From Pinus tabuliformis (taxonomy: Eukaryota > Streptophyta > Pinopsida > Pinales > Pinaceae), in contig CM062816.1 of NCBI GenBank assembly GCA_031772625.1, forward strand, positions 636,738,352 through 636,802,351: a DNA stretch of 64,000 nt. The letters run 5' to 3'. The position numbers and the translations under genes are program-made. Shown one piece after another: positions 23,401-33,929 of this stretch (position 1 is the first letter of the stretch; each line of letters opens with the position of its first letter). Below the pieces are notes generated by a model. The model worked only from the letters and a program-made list of their open reading frames with translations. It searched no databases and was not told the DNA's origin.

Positions 23401-24821
23401 TCAAGCACGAGGCAGATACCCAAGGATTAAATAAGGTAAAAGATTTCTGGGACCATACTCATAATTTAGGAAAGTGGAGAATTTGCAAAAATGTTGATTG
23501 CAAAGATGATAGCCCCTTGAAAACAATAGCAGAAGCACTTATGAGAATGTTGAAACAAAGGATGATCTTAGTAACAAGTGGGAAAGACCAACTAAGATAG
23601 GGCACCAATAAAGAGGGCACCTTTAATCTTAAAGAAGAAAAAGGTATTCTCCTTGAGGCGGATTCCCATGTTCCAGATAAGATCTGTCAGAACCTATGGA
23701 GGCACCAAGGGTGGATGAAGATTAAACTATTCATGTAGTAGGTACATCACAAGAAAATCTTGACTTGGGGCAATATTAGGAATAGGGTTGTTGTGAGGCC
23801 TTCTAGACGCCAACTCTGTGAAGCTCAAGAGGAGACAATGGAGCATATACTCAATAGCTAGAGTTTCACCTCCTGGTTATGGGATACATTCACTACCATT
23901 TTTCAACAAACCTATAGGGACAAAAAGAGCATCATTAATACCCTAAATAATTGGAGAAGAAACTTTTTAGATTATGAATTCCTTACCTCGGCTCGGGTCC
24001 TAACACCAAGCTTCATTATATGGAATGTTTCGAAATAAAGGAATAAAAGAATATTCAAGGATGAGAAAAATCCCCCTCATCGCATGTTCAAGCTAATCAT
24101 GAAACAACTTAAGGAGACGGTTGGCACCACAGTATGTAATCACCCTAATAATCCTCCCTCAGATTCTGAATTGAGGATTCTTAGGCAGTTGGGTATGTAG
24201 GGGCTCATTCCTCAAGGCCTCAATAGGAAAGCTATCACAAGGGAAATGGAGAAGGACTTCTAACATCCTCCCCTGAAAGGTTATTTGAAATATAACATTG
24301 ATGGGGCTTCAAAAGGCAACCCGGGAACTGCTGGTTTTGGAGGGGTGTTAAGGAACGAAGAAATTTTCATTATCGGCATATTCCACTGCCATTTAGGTAG
24401 AGCCACCAACAACATGGCTAAATTAATGGCTTTAAAGCAATGCTTAGAGTTTCTGAAGTAGGAAAACTACTCAAATGTAATTATTGAAGTGGACTCTGAG
24501 TTAATCATTAACTCAATGAAGAGAATTAGTTGTGGAACAGTGTTAGAGAATGTCTCAAAACACTAGAGGCTTATCCAGGTTTTCCAAATAATTCAAGGTC
24601 ACCTCCTAGGTCTTCACACAATAAGTTCTGACCATGTTCGTTGTAGGGCTAATACACTGGCGGACATTCTGGCAAACCAAGGTGTGAACTATACAGAATG
24701 TAGGGTTTCGATGAAGTGGTAGGAGCTGCCTCAAAGCAGACTAAAAGCTCTTTGTTTCAAGCAAGCGGAAGAGGACAGAAAATTATTTCGAAATAGGGCC
24801 GAGGAGGAAAGTTCGAAATAA
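20495..24821 (+). pseudogene. LINE ORF2: endonuclease, reverse transcriptase, RNase H, broken
   Basis: The start codon is at 20495 (MKFTSWNIRGLGSKR). Endonuclease motifs are ETKC (after an in-frame stop), AGDFNMI (near 20910), LDRFIIS and DHWPIHLEI (near 21174). Reverse transcriptase motifs are NNKAPGPDGF (near 21872), RPIALCNVVYK, LDIAKAYDKVNW (22260), LQQGDPLSPFVFI (22435), the catalytic box reading LIDDTM instead of FADD, and SKYLGVPL. A zf-RVT-like segment with EETMEHIL is near 23830. RNase H begins NIDGASKGNPGTAGFGG (near 24295); its second acidic position reads AKLMAL where AEL is usual. The frame changes near 20860 and 21650-21950, and stops occur throughout. Confidence 0.9.
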
Positions 24822-25642
24822 CAATTTCTCATAATGTTTCACCAATGTCTACTAGACTATTTTTTGATGGGGGCCAGGCCACTGTCGGCCTCATAAAACC
24901 ACGGTGTTTGATGACCGGAGCCCTTAGTTTTTCAAATGATCGAATAGTGGGAAGGTTCACAACATTCCATGGTTTTTGGTTCAGGCATAGAAGAAAGAAT
25001 GCACAACATGAGAACTCTGCCTTTTCCAGCGGCGATAATAACCCTAAGTTCCATTTTCGGGAGATAAATCCGCTTCCATGGAGGTTTTCTGGTGATCACA
25101 TGACTCTAATGTGGGAAATGGTTTTAGAAAAATGGAAGCGATTCCATTCAGCTCCCTACACGTGGCGGGGGGGTGGAAAAGAATACTGCCCCTATTGTGC
25201 ACTAATGTTTGGAGACCTTGAACCATGTTATATTCCTCTCAACCATTGGATTTCACTAAGCGAATCTACGGATAGGAATGATCATGCAGTTTTGTGGGAC
25301 TGGGTCGTTAATCACTGATCATCTTCGCTGGGCGATTTCTTCCTTTGCCTTTGGATTGAATGAGGAGAACGGATGGCTTTGATTGAAGATACTAGTATGG
25401 AGTGCTAGTGCGCGGGAGTTTCCACAGTTTTTCACACGTTTTCCTAACCACTCAGCACAATCATGGTTTGTATTAAAAGGGTTCAGAGGTAACTTGTGTA
25501 TGGTTGGGGGACATGTTTTAGGTGATTAGCTTTTTAATGTTCCTGGGTCCATGGTGATGATTGGATGTCTGTACATTATGTAAAATATTTTCTAGATTAG
25601 GGAAATAGAAGGAACGACTCTTGCTTCAGCAAAAAAAAAAAA
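24822..25642 (+). other. LINE 3' region and poly(A) tail
   Basis: About 800 bp follow the ORF2 stop, ending in 12 A (25631-25642). It contains the unexplained open frame at 24845-25318. Confidence 0.7.
24845..25318 (+). CDS. Open 157-codon frame in the LINE 3' region, unknown
   Basis: I do not recognise this frame. It begins MSTRLFFDGGQATVG 26 bp after the ORF2 stop and is uninterrupted, although the surrounding element has a stop roughly every few hundred bases. It contains a CPYC pair near its C-terminal third, an RHRRKN basic patch and several Trp residues (WEMVLEKWKRF). It may be a third LINE ORF, a captured fragment, or a chance open frame in a 3' untranslated region. Only comparison with other copies of the family can decide. 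Confidence 0.25.
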   Translation: MSTRLFFDGGQATVGLIKPRCLMTGALSFSNDRIVGRFTTFHGFWFRHRRKNAQHENSAFSSGDNNPKFHFREINPLPWRFSGDHMTLMWEMVLEKWKRFHSAPYTWRGGGKEYCPYCALMFGDLEPCYIPLNHWISLSESTDRNDHAVLWDWVVNH

Positions 25643-25661
25643 GAGAGTAATTATAAGTATT
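25643..25661. repeat. Right target-site duplication of the LINE
   Basis: GAGAGTAATTATAAGTATT, partner of 18856-18874, directly after the poly(A) tail. Confidence 0.9.
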
Positions 25662-25805
25662 AAAAATTAAATAATTGAATATATATGAAAAAAAATGTCG
25701 TAGTAGGAAAGTAGTAGAAATTTCAACACTATTTTGAAAAAAAATGATTGAAGTTTTTGAAATTGACTTAATTATTTTGGTGTTTTCTGGGTTTTTCATG
25801 GTTCT

Positions 25806-26137
25806 TGGGCAACGAAGAAAGCCTCACCAATTAGAAACGTCTAACTAATTGGACAACAAGGAAAAAACAAACTATGTTTTTGGCAAAATCTAAAACTCAA
25901 AATGAAGGAAAGATAAAAAAAACTAGTAAAGATGGAAACATCTCTATAGTTGTTTTATATGATAATGTAATTTATTTCTATCTCATATATTTTGTAATTA
26001 AAAATGAATAAGGAGAATGTTTGCATTGTTTATAAAATTCTCATCTCTCCCTCATAATCAGATGGTTATATTCTTATCCAGAACATCTGTGCTATTCTCT
26101 CATTTTTCAGAATCTTTTTAGATCTACATGTACATCA
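25806..26137 (+). repeat. 5' LTR of the gag-protease gypsy
   Basis: Direct repeat of 28521-28847. It starts TGGGCAAC and ends TACATCA. Shared internal blocks include GGCAAAATCTAAAACTCAA and TCATATATTTTGTAATTAAA. Confidence 0.8.
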
Positions 26138-26297
26138 ATTGGCATCAAAGCATAAGATCTTGGAATCCATCCACTTGTTCATTTTTTTTTGTCATTTGTG
26201 GCTTAACAATTCAACAATCTTCTTACTACACCCTCCTTGCTTCAGATTCCCATCACATCTTTTTTCTTGGAGTCATAGCTTTCAATTCCTTTAGTGT

Positions 26298-27770
26298 ATG
26301 AAAATCATGCCACCCCATCAAGAACCCTCAACCGAGGACTCACTAGTCCATGATTTAGTCATTGCTATTCAAGAGCTCATTATGCTGCAATAACATAGAC
26401 ACCCTCCTCGACAAATGTAGTTGGATACACACTTTCAATTGCCCAAATTCTTGAGCCAAATGAATGGAGAGGCCACCGATTCTTGGCATCACAGATTCTC
26501 TACCTATTTCAAAGCATGTCCCGTGATGGAAGAGAACATGAAGCTTGAAATCACCAATCTATAGTTGTAGGGCATGGCACAAACATGGTGGGATACTCAA
26601 CTCGAGAATATATTCTTATTTTTTGAGCTCAAAGACCAAGCCAAGTCCATAGCCGCACATATCACATCTTGCGATGACTTCTGCCAAGCTTTAAGAGCAA
26701 TTTTTTTACCCCCCGCGGTATCTCCAAAATCTTCTTACCAAATGGTTGTAACTCCAACAACTACCCAATTAATCATTCCAAACATACATTTATGTCTTCC
26801 ACAAACTTTGCATTCAACTCCATATCTTTGATGTAGAAGAGGTATTAATTATTAAATTTAATTCCCGTCTATTAATGGCTTTTCATCTATAAGTTGAGTT
26901 GTTTGATAGTGCATCCTTTGACAAGGCCTTTATTCGGGCCTTTGCTGTAGAACATAAAGTGGCTCTTCAAACTTTATATCCTCAAACCAAAAATGGTCCA
27001 TCTCCTTCTAAGCTATCTAATGTGGTACCTGCCTCATCTCCCTAGTGTACAATTCATAAGACCAACTCACGTGATTGAGGAGACTGTCATGTATGTCAAA
27101 ATATGCACCGCAAAAAGAATCTTTTTTGACACGTAGAGCAACCAAATTCCTCTACATCCCTTACAGTTGTTTCTCTTGAAAATAACGCCAAAGTAGACCC
27201 CTCTCTCATCCTCATGACTGCTAATGAAGCTCGCACCTCTATTGCACCTCTATTTATCCATAATTCTCAAATCAAGCATGAGTTCGTGACTCTTATCCTC
27301 GACAATGGGAGTCAAAAGAATCTTGTGGCATAGGACATGGTTCACCACCCTAGCCTTCCCACCACTCTACACCCTAACCCATATCAGCTAGGTTGAGTTC
27401 AAAAGGAAGGCCCTCGTCTTATTGTCTCCCAACATTGTGTCGTCACCTTTGCTATTGTTCCTCTTCGAGATATTGTGGTATGTGATCTTTCTCCTATTGA
27501 TTGTGTAGATTTGTTATTAGGCATTCCATACCAGCAAGCTCGACATGATGTTTACCATACTAAAGATCATAAATACCACTTGAAACATGAGGGACGCACC
27601 TATGTGCTCACATCCTCGACCCTCACATCAACCTAGCCTATTAGTAAAATATATCCCCTTAAGAAAGTCAACATAAACCAATACATTTCTTTGTGTTGGC
27701 TTTAATGTGTCAAGCCAAAAAATAACACCAACACAATACCCCCTGCCATGGCTCCACGATAACTAGAATT
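26298..27770 (+). pseudogene. gypsy gag-protease, broken
   Basis: A start near 26298 gives a frame with PPHQEPSTEDSLVHDL, then a retrotrans_gag-like stretch with MAQTWWDTQLENIF (26574) and FCQALRAIF. A zinc-knuckle remnant near 27086 (DCHVCQNMHRKKN) keeps two cysteines only. The protease active site reads LILDNGSQKNLV near 27293-27330, with a stop soon after, and DLLLGIPYQQARHD near 27508 matches the second protease part. Frames change several times. Nothing of reverse transcriptase is seen downstream. Confidence 0.75.
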
Positions 27771-28520
27771 TGCAAATACCTTCACCACACGCATGTTTTT
27801 AATTATTCAACGCTCTACTGAACACCAAATCAATCTTATTCTAAGTTCTTCCTTATCAAATGCCTCATCCTTTTGCCTTGCTCGAAAACCATCTATTATA
27901 CATGATTCATCAAATAAACATGTTGTTCTCAATGGTGGGACTAGACACAAAAATATGGAAGTTGTAAAGGGATATGCAACCCCCAGTGGTGGCGATAATG
28001 GGGTTCAAAAAAGCCGTCGATGGTAGCAATGGATGACAGCTCATGTTCAAATTCTAATAGCAAGAGTGTCATACAAGTTGGGGTAAATCCATTGTCAACA
28101 AATTTTGGGCAAAGTATGGATACTAAATTCAGGAGAAGGAAAATGAATAAAGAATGGTAGTCGATGAAAAGAGTTGTTGTCAAATATTTGAAAGGCCATG
28201 TTGTGGAAGAATTTGTGGTAGACAAACAATGTTATTGTTCTTCTCAAATTCAAGCTACTTTCTATGCAACAACAACTCACTGCTCACCGCCTCTCATGGG
28301 CCAACCTGCAACACATTCTGTTGTTTCACGGGGCAACTCTCAGTGATCCAAATGGCACCGGTCAGGGGTTCCAACTTCCCTCGTGACTTATCATATATTG
28401 TTGGTGGGAAGGGATTCACAACAATGCATACCTAATAGCTCACAATAGACACATTGAAGCATAGTTTCCCTCCTTTGGTGGTGGAAGCGAGGATGCTTCC
28501 CACTCTAAATAGGGAGGAAT
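27771..28520 (+). other. Non-coding remainder of the gag-protease gypsy
   Basis: About 750 bp that should hold pol but show no reverse transcriptase, RNase H or integrase motif in any frame. The frames at 27793-28026 and 28154-28435 have no recognised domain. A purine-rich run, AAATAGGGAGGAATAGGG, just before the 3' LTR may be the polypurine tract. Confidence 0.5.
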
Positions 28521-28847
28521 AGGGCAACAGAAAGACTCGTCAATCAAAAACATCTAACTCATTCAAGAGCAAGGAAAAGGAACACTACTTTCTTGGCAAA
28601 ATCTAAAACTCAAATGAATGAAACATCAAAAAACTAGTAAAGTTGGAAATATGTCTATAGTTTTTTTTATCTAATAATGTAATTGATTTTTATCTCATAT
28701 ATTTTGTAATTAAAAATGGATAAGGAGAAGGTCTGCAGTGTTTATAAAATGTTCATTTATCCCTCATAATAAGATGGTTGTATTGTTTCAAGAACATCTC
28801 TACTACTCTCTCATTTCCTCAATCTTTTTAGATATGCATGTAGATGA
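28521..28847 (+). repeat. 3' LTR of the gag-protease gypsy
   Basis: Direct repeat of 25806-26137. It ends TAGATGA where the 5' copy has TACATCA. Confidence 0.8.
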
Positions 28848-29204
28848 GTGCTCAATCCATTTCTACCATCCAAAAAATAATTCAAACACTGCTAAAATTG
28901 AATTTCTTGAAAACAAAAAAGATCTAAATTGAATTTCTAAGAAAAAATCCAAATTACAATGAAAATTTAGCTTTCTTGACCAAATTATATCATACAACGA
29001 GTTCAAAAATTTACTAATAATAACACAAAAAAATAAAATAAAATCATATAAATCATTATTTAAAAAAAATAATAACAATAATTAAAATCAGGTATCCCAA
29101 CTTTTATCCCAAATCTAATTATTAGCTTTAAAACATACAATTAGAAAAATAATAAATAAACAAAATCAGTAATATTATTTTAGTAGGCTCATAATTTCAT
29201 ATTC
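28848..29204. other. AT-rich DNA downstream of the AP2 gene
   Basis: No gene is visible. About 60 bp at 28853-28915 (AATCCATTTCTACCATC, then CAAACACTGCT) recur at about 40348-40410. Confidence 0.5.
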
Positions 29205-29605
29205 GAGCAGAAAGAAAATAATCCAATTATCCAACCATTAGAATAATCCAACCATTAGTTTAACGGTAGACTTCCAAAAAATAATAGGGAAATGAAATCA
29301 GTAATAACCAGCTACATACATGGAAGGAAGTTAACGACATCTCCCATTTGAACGCACATTGCAAGATAGTAATTATTTTTGCAGAGGGACTTCCCTTTTC
29401 CTATCTGCTATTTTTCCCCACAGAAAGAAAATAATCGAATAATCCAAGAATTAGTTTTACGGTCAACTTCAAAAGAAATAATAACCAAATGAAATCAGCG
29501 ATCACCAGCTACATGTATGCGAGGAAGTTCGTGAGGGCTCCCATTTGCATGCACATTGCAAGATACTACTTACTTTTGCACAGGGGGTTCCCTTTTTCCA
29601 CGTTT
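29205..29605 (-). repeat. Tandem duplication of the AP2-gene 3' end
   Basis: Copy 1 (about 29205-29417) and copy 2 (about 29418-29605) align through AGAAAGAAAATAATC, AATGAAATCAG, ACCAGCTACAT and GCACATTGCAAGATA. Copy 2 contains the last codons and stop of exon 2. In copy 1 the corresponding minus-strand reading ends GKREVPLQK and a stop, against GKREPPVQK and a stop in the gene. So the duplicated unit includes the extreme C-terminal codons and about 150 bp of 3' untranslated sequence. Confidence 0.75.
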
Positions 29606-30303
29606 CCAGATATAGTGTGGGTGGATGTTGACCCCGGCCACTGGTCTGAGAAGGACACACTGTGGTGAGTGCCTCAGTGGATATTCCATCAACTCGCTGT
29701 AGTCCCTGTAATAATCCTCTACCACCCCACCCGAACTCTCCATCTCTATGCCCATAAGATTTAGGATTGAAGTTGGAAGTGCAGCAGTTTCTGTAGTCCC
29801 GGTTGGCTTACTGTGGTCATGGAGACATTCAGGCATCAAGGAGAAACATGAAATATTGCGATCTGCTGCACCCGATGTATCACAACTTGGTTGGCCATGC
29901 TGTTCAATCTGATGTTTCATATTATTTCGTGTACCGTCGGCTGCAATACTGCACTCATGGAGAGGCTCATGATTGAACGAGAAACTGGAAAGACTATTAC
30001 TGCTGGATTGCCCATAATGAATCTGCTGATTCATATGATATTCTGTAGTGTCAACGGGAGTACTGCACTTCTGGAGAGGTTCAGGCATCAACAGGAAACT
30101 GGAAATATTACTGTCTGGTGCTTCTTGTGTTTTACTGTTTGGTTTGCCATGCTGGATCTGCTGATTAATGTTATTGATAGTCTCTTCTAGATCACCTTGT
30201 GTTGTGGCTGGGAATTGATGTGCATTAGTATCCATGGTTCTAATGCTACCTGCAGCAGGGTTAGCCAAGTTTAGGCGTTGCTTTACTAGCAATGGTACAA
30301 AAC
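29570..30303 (-). CDS. AP2/ERF-domain gene, exon 2 (C-terminal half)
   Basis: Open to a stop at 29570-29572, without interruption. It starts after a TCTAG acceptor (intron ends at 30304), with phase fitting exon 1: the split Gly codon continues GFVPLLVKQRLN. It encodes 243 residues beyond the split codon. Positions 29789-30175 hold three copies of a 38-46 residue repeat with the pattern M..QI..GQP, NIS.FSLMPE.LH..S, TTE. A C-terminal tail EDYYRDYSELMEYPLR is acidic and aromatic, as in activation regions, followed by a basic end IWKRGKREPPVQK. I know no named domain for the repeat. Conserved phase and open frame support a real exon. Transcript evidence is lacking. Confidence 0.75.
29789..30175 (-). 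repeat. Threefold repeat inside exon 2
   Basis: Unit 1 runs from INQQIQHGKPNS to STPVDTTEY, unit 2 from MNQQIHYGQSSS to CSIAADGTRN, and unit 3 from MKHQIEQHGQPS to SKPTGTTET. All share QI, G(Q/K)(P/S), (N/S)(I/L)S, F and a PE.L/EPLH block. Confidence 0.75.
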
Positions 30304-31034
30304 CTAGATGCGGCGTATATACAAAGATCAAAATTAAATTTAAATTACCAGTTATGTTTCAATTTGAAGAGGTATTCTATCAATATACAGCGAAAACTAA
30401 ATTAGAGGAAATGAATATCGTTTTGTCCTCGAAACACATAAATATAAATATAATATGTTGATCATAATAATAATAGTAGATGACTCAAAAAAATCGCAGT
30501 CCAAAAGAGGTGGATATGTCCATGTGCTAAATATTCCTATACTTGGGATTAGCTCTCTTGTGTATCAACAATGTTCTGAAATGGTAGTTGAAATAGTAGT
30601 TGCAATTCCTTTATATAGAGGAAGAGTTCATTAATGTGGCCATTCTTATCATTTTTCCAAGCAGTGACTGTAAATGCCAATCAAAACCAAAATCAATAGT
30701 GTGGAGATATTGGTCTTGTATTTTCTTGGTGTTTCATTTATGTTGTACCTAATGGGTAACAAATGTTATAATCGTGTCTTCTATCCTAAGCAATTTCCTC
30801 CTCAAATGTATGGACGACTCCCGGGGTTTTAAAATTACTGTATTCACATTGAATATTGGAATGTCTTGAATGCTCTAATGCTACTAACATTTCCTATGCT
30901 ATCAATGTTCAACGACAACAAGCTCTAATCCTAAGCATGGGGAGAAAAGCTTCAATGATCAACCAAAAAGGGGAAGGGAAAAAGGGAGGGGAACACTTCG
31001 AAGAAAGAGGGAAAGCCAACAACACAAGGGAGCT

Positions 31035-31895
31035 TGTAACGCCCTGCAGTCATCACACGAACGGGCGCGCGCTCCACTCACTCTGAAAATAAACTAAGGC
31101 AAAAACACCGAGCGACCAAGGACAAAATATAGAGGCGGGTTGGTGCTCATATGTATATAGGGCGAGCTGGGAAGACTTGCTGAACGAGCCGACCAAAGGG
31201 TGCATCAAACAAAGGGGCGATCCGACCTTGTAAATCGTTTGAAGACACATCGGTTGGGCGTTCATGGGAGACTTTGGTGGGTCGGTCGAAGGTGTGGTCG
31301 CCATAGCTTGGAAGCGTATAAACAAGTGGAATGGATGGTCATTGGAACCATCAGTTCAAAGGCGCAAGGGAGATGCGCCCAGTAGCCAGGCAGAAGGCAC
31401 GGTTGCACAAAGTTGAAGGGCGGTTGGAGGTGCGGGTGGAGGGCGTACTAAGGAGCCCGCCCGCTGGTTGTGTTAAATGGGGTTTGATTGTGGGTAATGG
31501 GGGTGTGCACAGCCGCGCACGCCCGTTCGGGCAAGAACTTGTGTTGTATTGTATTTTGGGTGAAGGCGAGGTGTGACCGCCGTGCGCTCTTGCACAGGTG
31601 GGTGCTCGACTTAGGTGGGTGCTCGACCTTGGTATGAACGCCGGTTGAGCCTAGCTCCCTGTCATTGTACAAAAAATCTTCTTATATAATAAAAGATTAT
31701 CTTGCATATGATGATGTTCAAAGTTGTTGTTTTATTATGTTGTTATTAATGGTTTCCGCACATTAATAATATAACTCATGTTTATAATGAATGTTAAGGC
31801 GTAGTTCGCAAAGTAGGCTAACAATGGAGAATGTTGGTTACTTAGGCGGTGCCGCAGCCGGCCAATTTAAGGAAAAAAGAATTGGGGGCGTGACA
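31035..31895 (+). repeat. 5' LTR of the intronic gypsy
   Basis: Direct repeat of 35348-36252. A TATA-like TGTATATAGGG lies near 31150 and AATAAA near 31688. It has a small tandem copy of AGGTGGGTGCTCGAC near 31598-31630 and lacks about 40 bp that the 3' LTR has near 35671-35720. Confidence 0.9.
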
Positions 31896-31897
31896 GG

Positions 31898-31909
31898 TTG
31901 TATCAGAGC
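31898..31909 (+). other. Primer-binding site of the intronic gypsy
   Basis: TTGTATCAGAGC, the tRNA-Met type site with one change, 2 bp after the LTR. Confidence 0.85.
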
Positions 31910-31979
31910 AGGGTCACAGGTAGTGAAGCCGTTGCTTGATGATGAACGCAGAGAACAAACATGTATGTAGGGAAAAGTT

Positions 31980-33900
31980 ATGGAGAAATCGTGGATTAAC
32001 AGTCTGGGTTTCGTGGACTTCATGGTTCATGGCAAGACCATTCAAGATCTGGTGGACACGGGGGCCACTCATAACTTCATGATGAGACGGTTGGCAAAAA
32101 AGGTTGGACTGATGATCTTCCCATCAAATGTGGAGGTCAAGGTAGTGAACTCTAGAGCTAAAGTGGCGGTTTTGGTACACGAAGTGCCTGTGCAGATAAA
32201 AGACTGGAAGGGTCAGTTTCACTTCACAGTGATGGAGATGAAAGACTTTGATATGATACTCAGATAGGATTTCTTGAAGGGTAATAGGGCTATTGTTGTC
32301 CCCTTCTGTGATGAGGTGGTGCTCGTTGGACAATCACAAACTTGGACTCTGCCCACTCATAGGCAAAGGAGGGAAGTTAGGCTACAGCATGTTTCTGCAC
32401 TGAGTTTGGAGAAGGCTATGAAGGAGTCAGATATGGAGACATATGCAGTGATGTTCAAGGATGTCGAAGGTGATAGAGTGGGGACGCCTGTTCCAGCTGA
32501 GATTTCCGAGGTACTGACCAAATATGAAGATTTGATGCCTAATGAGCTACCAAAGAAGCTTCCACCAAGGCGTGCAGTGGACCATAGCATTGAGCTTGAG
32601 CCAGGAAAGCAACCCCTGGCTAAAGCACCTTATCGGTTGTCAGGACCTGAGTTGGAGGAGTTGAAACGACAATTGAAGGAGTTAATTGATGCAGGTTTCA
32701 TCAGATCTTAAAGGTCCCCTTATGGAGCTCCGGTATTGTTCCAGCGGAAAAAGGATTTGAATGAGCTATGGATGTGCTGTGATTACCGTGCACTAAACAA
32801 GCAAACGGTAAGGAATAGGTATCCTTTGCCATTGGCTGCTGATTGCTTTGAAAAGCTTGTGAAAGCCCAAGTGTTTTCCAAGCTGGACTTGAGGCATGGG
32901 TATTATCATATGCGAATAGCTGAAGGAGACGAGAAGAAGACCGTGATAGTAACAAGGTATGTTAGCTTTGAGTTCCTTGTTATGCCATTCGGGTTGTGTA
33001 ATGTTGCTGCTACGTTTTGCACTTTGATGAATGATGTCTTACGACCATACTTGGATTCGTTCGTAGTAGTTTACTTGGACGATATAGTGGTGTTCAGTGA
33101 CAACACGGAGGATCATAAGAAGCACTTGGCGATGGTGTTCGAGGCATTGAAGGCAAATCAATTTTTCTTGAAGAAGTCTAAGTGTGTGTTCACTCAGATC
33201 GAGATTCCATTCCCTGGGCATATTGTTGGTCAAGGGTACATAAGGATGGAGCCAAGCAGGGTGAAGGCGATTGAGGACTGGGTTGAGCCGAAGAATGTCC
33301 ATGAGATGGCGGTGTTTTTGGGCATGACCAACTACCAACGGAAGTTTGTAGTGGGGTACTCCAAGGTAACATCATCACTAACAGACCTATTGAAGAAAGA
33401 CAAGAGGTGGAGTTGGATGGATAAATGTGAAAAGGAATTTGATGATTTGAAGAAGAGGATGGTTACAGCACCTATACTGAAGTTTCCTGACTTCGAGAGA
33501 CCGTTTGAGGTACACACAGATGCTTCAGATTTTGCCATAGGAGGGGTTCTTTTTTAGGATGGGAATCCAGTGGTGTATGAGAGTCGGAGGTTGCAGGATA
33601 GAGAACGAAGGTATCGAGTCCATGAGAAGGAGATGACTGCAATCATTCATTTTCTTCTTCTCATCACAACCAAAGCTTTCTGCGAAGCAAGCTCGTTGGC
33701 AGGATTTCTTAGCAGAATTCGACATGACTATCGAGTATAGACCGGGAAGGCACAATGCGGTAGCAGATGCCCTTAGCAAGAAGGGAAAACTTGCAGCATT
33801 GGAGAGAGAAGACCGAGCAACTAGGAGTAGGATTCGAGTTCAGATGTCAGAAGAGATGCAGAATAAGCTCAAGGAAAGTGTTGAAACCAATACTTTGGCG
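31980..33900 (+). pseudogene. gypsy protease, reverse transcriptase and RNase H, broken
   Basis: The protease active site DLVDTGATHNFM starts near 32046. The frame stops at 32265 (a premature TAG) and resumes. The reverse transcriptase reads HSIELEPGKQPLAKAPYR (near 32585), a stop at 32709, then CCDYRALNKQTVRNRYPLP, FSKLDLRHGYYHMRI, VMPFGLCNVAATF and the catalytic VYLDDIVVFS (YLDD at 33072-33083). RNase H begins VHTDASDFAIGGVLF (33510), with a stop at 33556, then HEKEMTAII. An internal part of RNase H is deleted near 33640-33670, after which KQARWQDFLAEF and RHNAVADALSKK continue. Few lesions compared with the other elements. Confidence 0.9.
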
Positions 33901-33929
33901 CAGAATATAGTGAAGTAGATAAAGGAGGG

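Larger units (their letters stand above)
18875..25642 (+). mobile_element. Full-length L1-type LINE retrotransposon, decayed (6.8 kb)
   Basis: A 19-bp target duplication flanks the element, and a run of 12 A (25631-25642) ends it immediately before the right duplication. Inside, in order, are ORF1 with a nucleic-acid-binding domain and zinc knuckle, then ORF2 with AP-like endonuclease, reverse transcriptase, a cysteine-rich zf-RVT-like segment and RNase H. This is the plant L1 layout. Because the 5' end is flanked by the duplication, the insertion looks complete rather than 5'-truncated, which is uncommon for LINEs. Multiple stops and frame changes make it inactive. Confidence 0.93.
25806..28847 (+). 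mobile_element. Ty3/gypsy element with gag and protease only (3.0 kb)
   Basis: Two LTRs of about 330 bp flank 2.4 kb. A primer site, TGGCATCAAAGC (26140-26151, a tRNA-Met type with two changes), sits 2 bp after the left LTR. The interior has decayed gag and protease but no reverse transcriptase or integrase. Flanking GTTCT (25801-25805) and GTGCT (28848-28852) may be the target duplication with one change. This is either an internally deleted gypsy or a TR-GAG-like non-autonomous derivative. Confidence 0.75.

Noticed and set aside
29891..30190. 99-codon plus-strand frame
   Set aside because: Antisense to exon 2 of the AP2 gene, whose repeat structure and splice phase support the minus strand.
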